NCBI GenBank assembly: GCA_013314865.1 | Contig: JABUEV010000003.1 | Coordinates: forward strand, 1 to 16,933 | Direction of reading: 5' to 3' | From: Bacteroidales bacterium | GTDB taxonomy: Bacteria; Bacteroidota; Bacteroidia; Bacteroidales; VadinHA17 | Length of the DNA stretch: 16,933 bases | Shown: in pieces, positions 13,396-16,933 of the stretch | How the letters are laid out: every line of letters begins with the position of its first letter | How positions within the stretch are numbered: the first letter of the stretch is position 1 | The notes under the pieces: generated by a model | What the model was told of the DNA's origin: nothing | The model's database searches: none | The model's input: the letters and a program-made list of their open reading frames with translations, nothing else | Program-made: the position numbers and the translations under genes

Positions 13396-15918
13396 CTACT
13401 TCAACACCATATTCCCGAGGAGAATTCTGCCGCTTTTCCAGTATGCCCTGAAAAAGGGGTCGTCTGCAAGGTAGATAACCTCTCCGGAACCGATATTCTC
13501 AGATCCTGCTATAAGAGTATTTTTTACATTCTGCCTGAATTTATATCCGGCAAAGCCTGAAACCGGATTGCTCTCAGGAATCCAGGCTATATTACTGCCC
13601 TTGTCAAGAAAAGGATATGCCTGGTCTCTTTTAATAATAAACCACTCCTTTCCCATGCCCGCTGCATAAGGATGTGTTTCATCAAGTCTTACCCTGTATA
13701 TGCTTCCTGCAGACCTCTCCGAAAGAAGATGTCTTCTCTCGTCTTCATACTTCTTCAGTAGAGTCGTATCATCACTCCTGATCTTTTTTTCCTGGCTTTT
13801 GAGTTCAGCGTTTCTGGTCTCCACAGCCTTAAAAAGTGCGGTGTTTTTATCAGATGCAAAAACAGATACAGCACTCTCAATTGCAATTACCCGTCCGCCC
13901 TTCCTGACATAACCTGTTATAGTATCCTTTAGTTTTGAATAACTGCCCGGGGGAAGTATCATAACATCATATGCGCTTAAGTCGATAGTCTCAGCGAGGT
14001 CAATATTGATGAGATTTACAGGATACTCCAGTTCTCTTTCAAAAAAATACCAGAGTTCTCCCACAGTGCCTGAAGACATTCCTTCTCCGCATAAGACCGC
14101 AACATTTTTCTTCTTCATCAGTGGAGAGTATGCTGATCCGAAATCTTTTCCACTCTCTACAAGGCCTGTTGTGACAGGATGAATGAGAACCCTGCATTTC
14201 CGGGCTTCTTCTGACACTATGTAATCAAATCTGTCTCCTGCAGATTTATTGTCTCCGCGCAGAATAATAACTGTTCCCCTGTTGAAATTTTTCCCGTCAA
14301 TTGTAAAAGGTTTGACTGCATATCTTGGCCTGATATTTCTTTTCTGCAATGCGGCTATATACCTTAGTTCATTAAATCCTTCAAAATTAACCACATATCC
14401 ATAAGCCTTTTCATTTACCTGAATTTCAGGAGATTTCTTGTCTGTTATCTTTTTATCATCAGGTTTAATCTGCTCTTTCAGGGCAAATGCTTTCAGGTTA
14501 AACACATAAGGAAGAGCCCATGCGCTTATGTCGTAAGTAACAGAATCGTTTGCACGGCTGTCTGTCTCAAAGAGCACCTGCATCAGTCGCGACTGTGGCT
14601 GGAAGGCACTTATAAGTATATCGTCATCCTGGATTGTTACTTCACCTTCAGTGTTTGCCCTGTAATCAAATCCTTTGAATTTTTTACCGGCAGAGCCGGC
14701 AGGCGAATAACGTATCCTGTTCCTGTCAAGTATCTCAAAAAGGCTTTCCATCGCTGATTTTTCGTTGTCACCCTTAATGATAACTGACTTGTACTGGAAT
14801 AGTGGCTTTTTCTGGTTATCCTCGAAATACTTGTTGAATTCACTGATAAGTCTGGATCTGTTTTCCACAGAGACTTTTATAGTTGCCATTGAAGCAATGA
14901 AGTGTCCGTCAATCCTGTCTTTCAGGGTCAGAGTGTCTCCGTTTTCTCTTTTATATGAAATTCCCGACACGCCTCCGCCTCCCTGTTCGAATGTAAATCC
15001 CATTGCACCGTTGAAAAGAGGCCATGTATCGCCAAAACCCGGATAAAACAGGTCAAAGTTTTCCTTTGTGAAATATGGTTTGGATCTCTCGTCGAACATT
15101 CTGGCGTTGCCGGCACCTGTCAGCTTGTGAAATTCTCTCTGCCATGAAGTAAGCACTTCATGCCATGGTTCCGCACCCGGTGCAAAGAAATAGCTTGATT
15201 CAGCCCCCATCTCATGAAAATCTGCAAACACGTGCGGCATAAATTCCTGGTAGAGTTTAATCCGCTGACGCGATTCTATCTGAGTCTGCCACACCCAGTC
15301 ACGGTTCAGGTCAAACATGTAATGGTTTGCCCTTGCAGAAGGCCATGGCTGGTTGTGCTCCCATGTGTTTTTATCCGGATTTGCAATATTGCTCCTTGTA
15401 GAATTATATCGTCCTGCATACAGATCCCGTCCGTCAGGATTCTGGCAGGGATCAATGATAATAACGGCAGATTTCAGCCATTCCGCAGAGCCTTCAAAAC
15501 CTCCTGTTACCAGCACATAAAGGGTCTTCATTGCTGTTTCCATCCCTGCCGCCTCATTACCGTGAATGTTGTAGCCCAGCCAGATAAACGGAACCTGCCT
15601 GCCTGTGAAACTTCCTTCAGCAAGCCCGGTTTTAATGAGATTGTTTTTCTTTAATTCCTCCAGATTCTTCATGTTCTCTTCGGAAGAGACAATACAAACC
15701 ACAAGTGGTCTGCCCTCCCAGGTTACACCATATTCCCTGAAATCTGCAAGCGGAGAAACTTCAGCAACATATCTGAAATATTCTACTGCCCTGTGATGGT
15801 AAGTAAATCCTGACCCCAGTTCATACCCAAGAAACTCCTCAGGTGATTTAACTGTCTGGGAATATGAAATAACCACCATTAAAAGCCACAATGCAGAAGT
15901 GACAATTATTCTCTTCAT
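13396..15918 (-). CDS. Secreted M14-family zinc carboxypeptidase with large C-terminal region
   Basis: The 840-aa product has a signal peptide (MKRIIVTSALWLLMVVISYS, cleavage near residue 20-21). The M14 domain covers about residues 30-360. Zinc ligands are H119 and E122 in NIHGNEAAG and H235 in FADFHEMG. Substrate-site residues include NPDGRDLY (160-167) and FDLNRDW (202-208, with N205 and R206), and the catalytic Glu is E311 in GFTFEQGGGG. All key residues are present, so it should be active, removing C-terminal residues from peptides in the periplasm or outside the cell. The C-terminal half has an alpha/beta segment (about 610-700; NVAVLCGEGMSSG, YDVMILPPGSYSKL, GGRVIAIES) resembling a class I glutamine-amidotransferase-like fold with no clear catalytic triad. 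The gene diverges from the dipeptidyl-peptidase gene across a 233-bp spacer, and its stop touches the octamer array. Confidence 0.93.
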   Translation of the reverse strand: MKRIIVTSALWLLMVVISYSQTVKSPEEFLGYELGSGFTYHHRAVEYFRYVAEVSPLADFREYGVTWEGRPLVVCIVSSEENMKNLEELKKNNLIKTGLAEGSFTGRQVPFIWLGYNIHGNEAAGMETAMKTLYVLVTGGFEGSAEWLKSAVIIIDPCQNPDGRDLYAGRYNSTRSNIANPDKNTWEHNQPWPSARANHYMFDLNRDWVWQTQIESRQRIKLYQEFMPHVFADFHEMGAESSYFFAPGAEPWHEVLTSWQREFHKLTGAGNARMFDERSKPYFTKENFDLFYPGFGDTWPLFNGAMGFTFEQGGGGVSGISYKRENGDTLTLKDRIDGHFIASMATIKVSVENRSRLISEFNKYFEDNQKKPLFQYKSVIIKGDNEKSAMESLFEILDRNRIRYSPAGSAGKKFKGFDYRANTEGEVTIQDDDILISAFQPQSRLMQVLFETDSRANDSVTYDISAWALPYVFNLKAFALKEQIKPDDKKITDKKSPEIQVNEKAYGYVVNFEGFNELRYIAALQKRNIRPRYAVKPFTIDGKNFNRGTVIILRGDNKSAGDRFDYIVSEEARKCRVLIHPVTTGLVESGKDFGSAYSPLMKKKNVAVLCGEGMSSGTVGELWYFFERELEYPVNLINIDLAETIDLSAYDVMILPPGSYSKLKDTITGYVRKGGRVIAIESAVSVFASDKNTALFKAVETRNAELKSQEKKIRSDDTTLLKKYEDERRHLLSERSAGSIYRVRLDETHPYAAGMGKEWFIIKRDQAYPFLDKGSNIAWIPESNPVSGFAGYKFRQNVKNTLIAGSENIGSGEVIYLADDPFFRAYWKSGRILLGNMVLK

Positions 15919-16110
15919 CTATGAAAAAATTAATCAGCTAATATAACTTTTTTCCTTTCGGATTGATTTCTGTTTCACAACGATTGTTAATATTTCGAGG
16001 ATGAAATCGTTTCTTAATTTAATATCCTTAATAATATTATTTTCTGCCTCATTGACTTTTATGAAGGTTTGTCTTTTATTTTTTCACTAATATTATACTC
16101 TTTAAATTTT

Positions 16111-16118
16111 TATTTTTG
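16111..16118 (+). promoter_or_regulatory. Candidate -7 promoter element for the dipeptidyl-peptidase gene
   Basis: TATTTTTG matches TAnnTTTG and lies 33 bp upstream of the ATG at 16152, giving a leader of about 27 nt. No TTG occurs at the usual 19-21 bp upstream, and the region is very AT-rich, so a chance match is possible. I saw no comparable element for the divergent M14 gene. Confidence 0.3.
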
Positions 16119-16151
16119 TTCAGTTTTGACTTTTCTAAAAATTTCCACAAT

Positions 16152-16933
16152 ATGAAAAACGATAATTTCTGCAGGAGACTTCTGATCCTGACAACTGTTT
16201 TGTTTATTTCCCTGACGCTGATAAATGCCCAGAGGCCGGGTCAGTCTGGCAGTCAGGTAAGGGTCACCGGATGGGCAGATGATTCTCATTTACTGTTACA
16301 GAATGTTGATGTCGGCGGTAAACCTGTTCTTCAAAGCGTTGATCTGAGGACAGGAAAAAGTGTGACTGTCTCACCTCAGAAAACAGAAAGGGACATTTTA
16401 AACGAATCACTGCCGGCAGGGGTGATGATTGGATTCAATGATGCAGTAAGCCCCGATTCCAAAAGCGTTGTGTTTGTCAGGGATAATGACCTGTATTTCT
16501 TTACTTTAGGAGCAAAGGAGCTTAAAAGGCTTACAAGCGATGAAGTTCCCGAAGTGAATGCCCGATTTTCTCCCGACGGAAGCAAGATAGCATACACAAA
16601 GAACAAAGACCTTTATGTTTACGATCTCTCAGCAGGTCGTGAGATACGTCTTACTCATGATGCATCAGACAGAATATACAATGGTTATGCCTCATGGGTT
16701 TACATGGAAGAGATACTTGGAAGGCCAAGCCGTTACGCTGCTTTCTGGTGGGCTCCCGACGGATCCAAAATAGCATATCTCAGAACAGATGAGAGTGAGG
16801 TCCCGATATTCACTCTTAACAGGCTGGATGAACCTGACGGTATTCACGGAAAGCTTGAGCAGGTACCTTACCCGAAAACAGGTGACCCGAATCCCAAAGT
16901 TAAAATGGGTATCGCCGAAATTGCAACTGCCAA
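16152..16933 (+). CDS. Dipeptidyl-peptidase IV family serine peptidase (S9B), N-terminal part, truncated by window end
   Basis: The frame starts at ATG 16152 and stays open for 260 codons to the window end. Residues 1-26 form a signal peptide (MKNDNFCRRLLIL to LINA, cleavage before QRPG). The rest is the beta-propeller domain of the family, with repeated SPDG/APDG blades (FSPDGSKIAYTKNKDLYVYD, FWWAPDGSKIAYLRTDESEV). WVYMEEILGR at 182-191 supplies the paired glutamates E186 and E187, which in DPP IV bind the substrate N-terminus. The catalytic alpha/beta-hydrolase domain with Ser-Asp-His lies beyond the window. The expected role is release of X-Pro or X-Ala dipeptides from peptides in the periplasm. 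The propeller and double-Glu motif favour DPP IV over prolyl oligopeptidase or acylaminoacyl peptidase. Confidence 0.93.
   Translation, partial: MKNDNFCRRLLILTTVLFISLTLINAQRPGQSGSQVRVTGWADDSHLLLQNVDVGGKPVLQSVDLRTGKSVTVSPQKTERDILNESLPAGVMIGFNDAVSPDSKSVVFVRDNDLYFFTLGAKELKRLTSDEVPEVNARFSPDGSKIAYTKNKDLYVYDLSAGREIRLTHDASDRIYNGYASWVYMEEILGRPSRYAAFWWAPDGSKIAYLRTDESEVPIFTLNRLDEPDGIHGKLEQVPYPKTGDPNPKVKMGIAEIATA

Overview
The window looks like chromosomal DNA of an anaerobic or facultatively anaerobic member of the Bacteroidetes, probably order Bacteroidales or a close relative. The evidence is the protein families: a PurC tail of Bacteroidetes type, a secreted triple-LysM protein with a periplasmic-binding-protein fold, a patatin fused to a POTRA/beta-barrel, secreted M14 and S9B peptidases, and an NAD-linked [FeFe] hydrogenase. 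Shine-Dalgarno sequences are weak, leaders are AT-rich, and some octamers resemble the Bacteroidetes -7 element (TAnnTTTG). The species cannot be named from the sequence alone.

Layout. Bases 1-3708 (+ strand) hold the 3' end of purC, a LysM/PBP-fold envelope protein, and a compact three-gene unit. That unit encodes an ECF sigma factor, a small single-pass membrane protein in the usual anti-sigma position, and a membrane-anchored Spy/CpxP-like protein; it is probably an envelope-stress circuit. The last of these overlaps a convergent gene by 14 bp. Bases 3695-8361 (- strand) hold a cytoplasmic TPR protein and a patatin-like lipase with an outer-membrane barrel.

Bases 8489-13006 (- strand) form the clearest functional block: a four-gene operon for a soluble NAD(H)-linked, probably electron-bifurcating [FeFe] hydrogenase of Hnd/Hyd type. 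Transcription order is HndB-like, NuoF-like (HndC/HydB), catalytic H-cluster subunit (HndD/HydA), NuoE-like (HndA/HydC). Such enzymes couple NADH and reduced ferredoxin to H2. The HndB-like subunit keeps only two cysteines. No hydEFG maturase or rex gene lies in the window.

Bases 13007-13395 are a 389-bp non-coding stretch with two striking structures. Just upstream of the hydrogenase operon are two tandem 17-bp repeats that closely match the operator of Rex, the NADH/NAD+ sensing repressor; they lie next to a possible -7 element. Against the stop codon of the next gene is an array of eight imperfect 8-bp units.

Bases 13396-15918 (- strand) encode a secreted zinc carboxypeptidase (M14) with a large C-terminal region. 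Bases 16152-16933 (+ strand) encode the N-terminal part of a secreted dipeptidyl-peptidase IV (S9B) that runs off the window. The two peptidase genes diverge and fit a peptide-fermenting lifestyle, with the hydrogenase as a plausible electron outlet; that link is inference. No tRNA, rRNA, insertion sequence or CRISPR array was seen.
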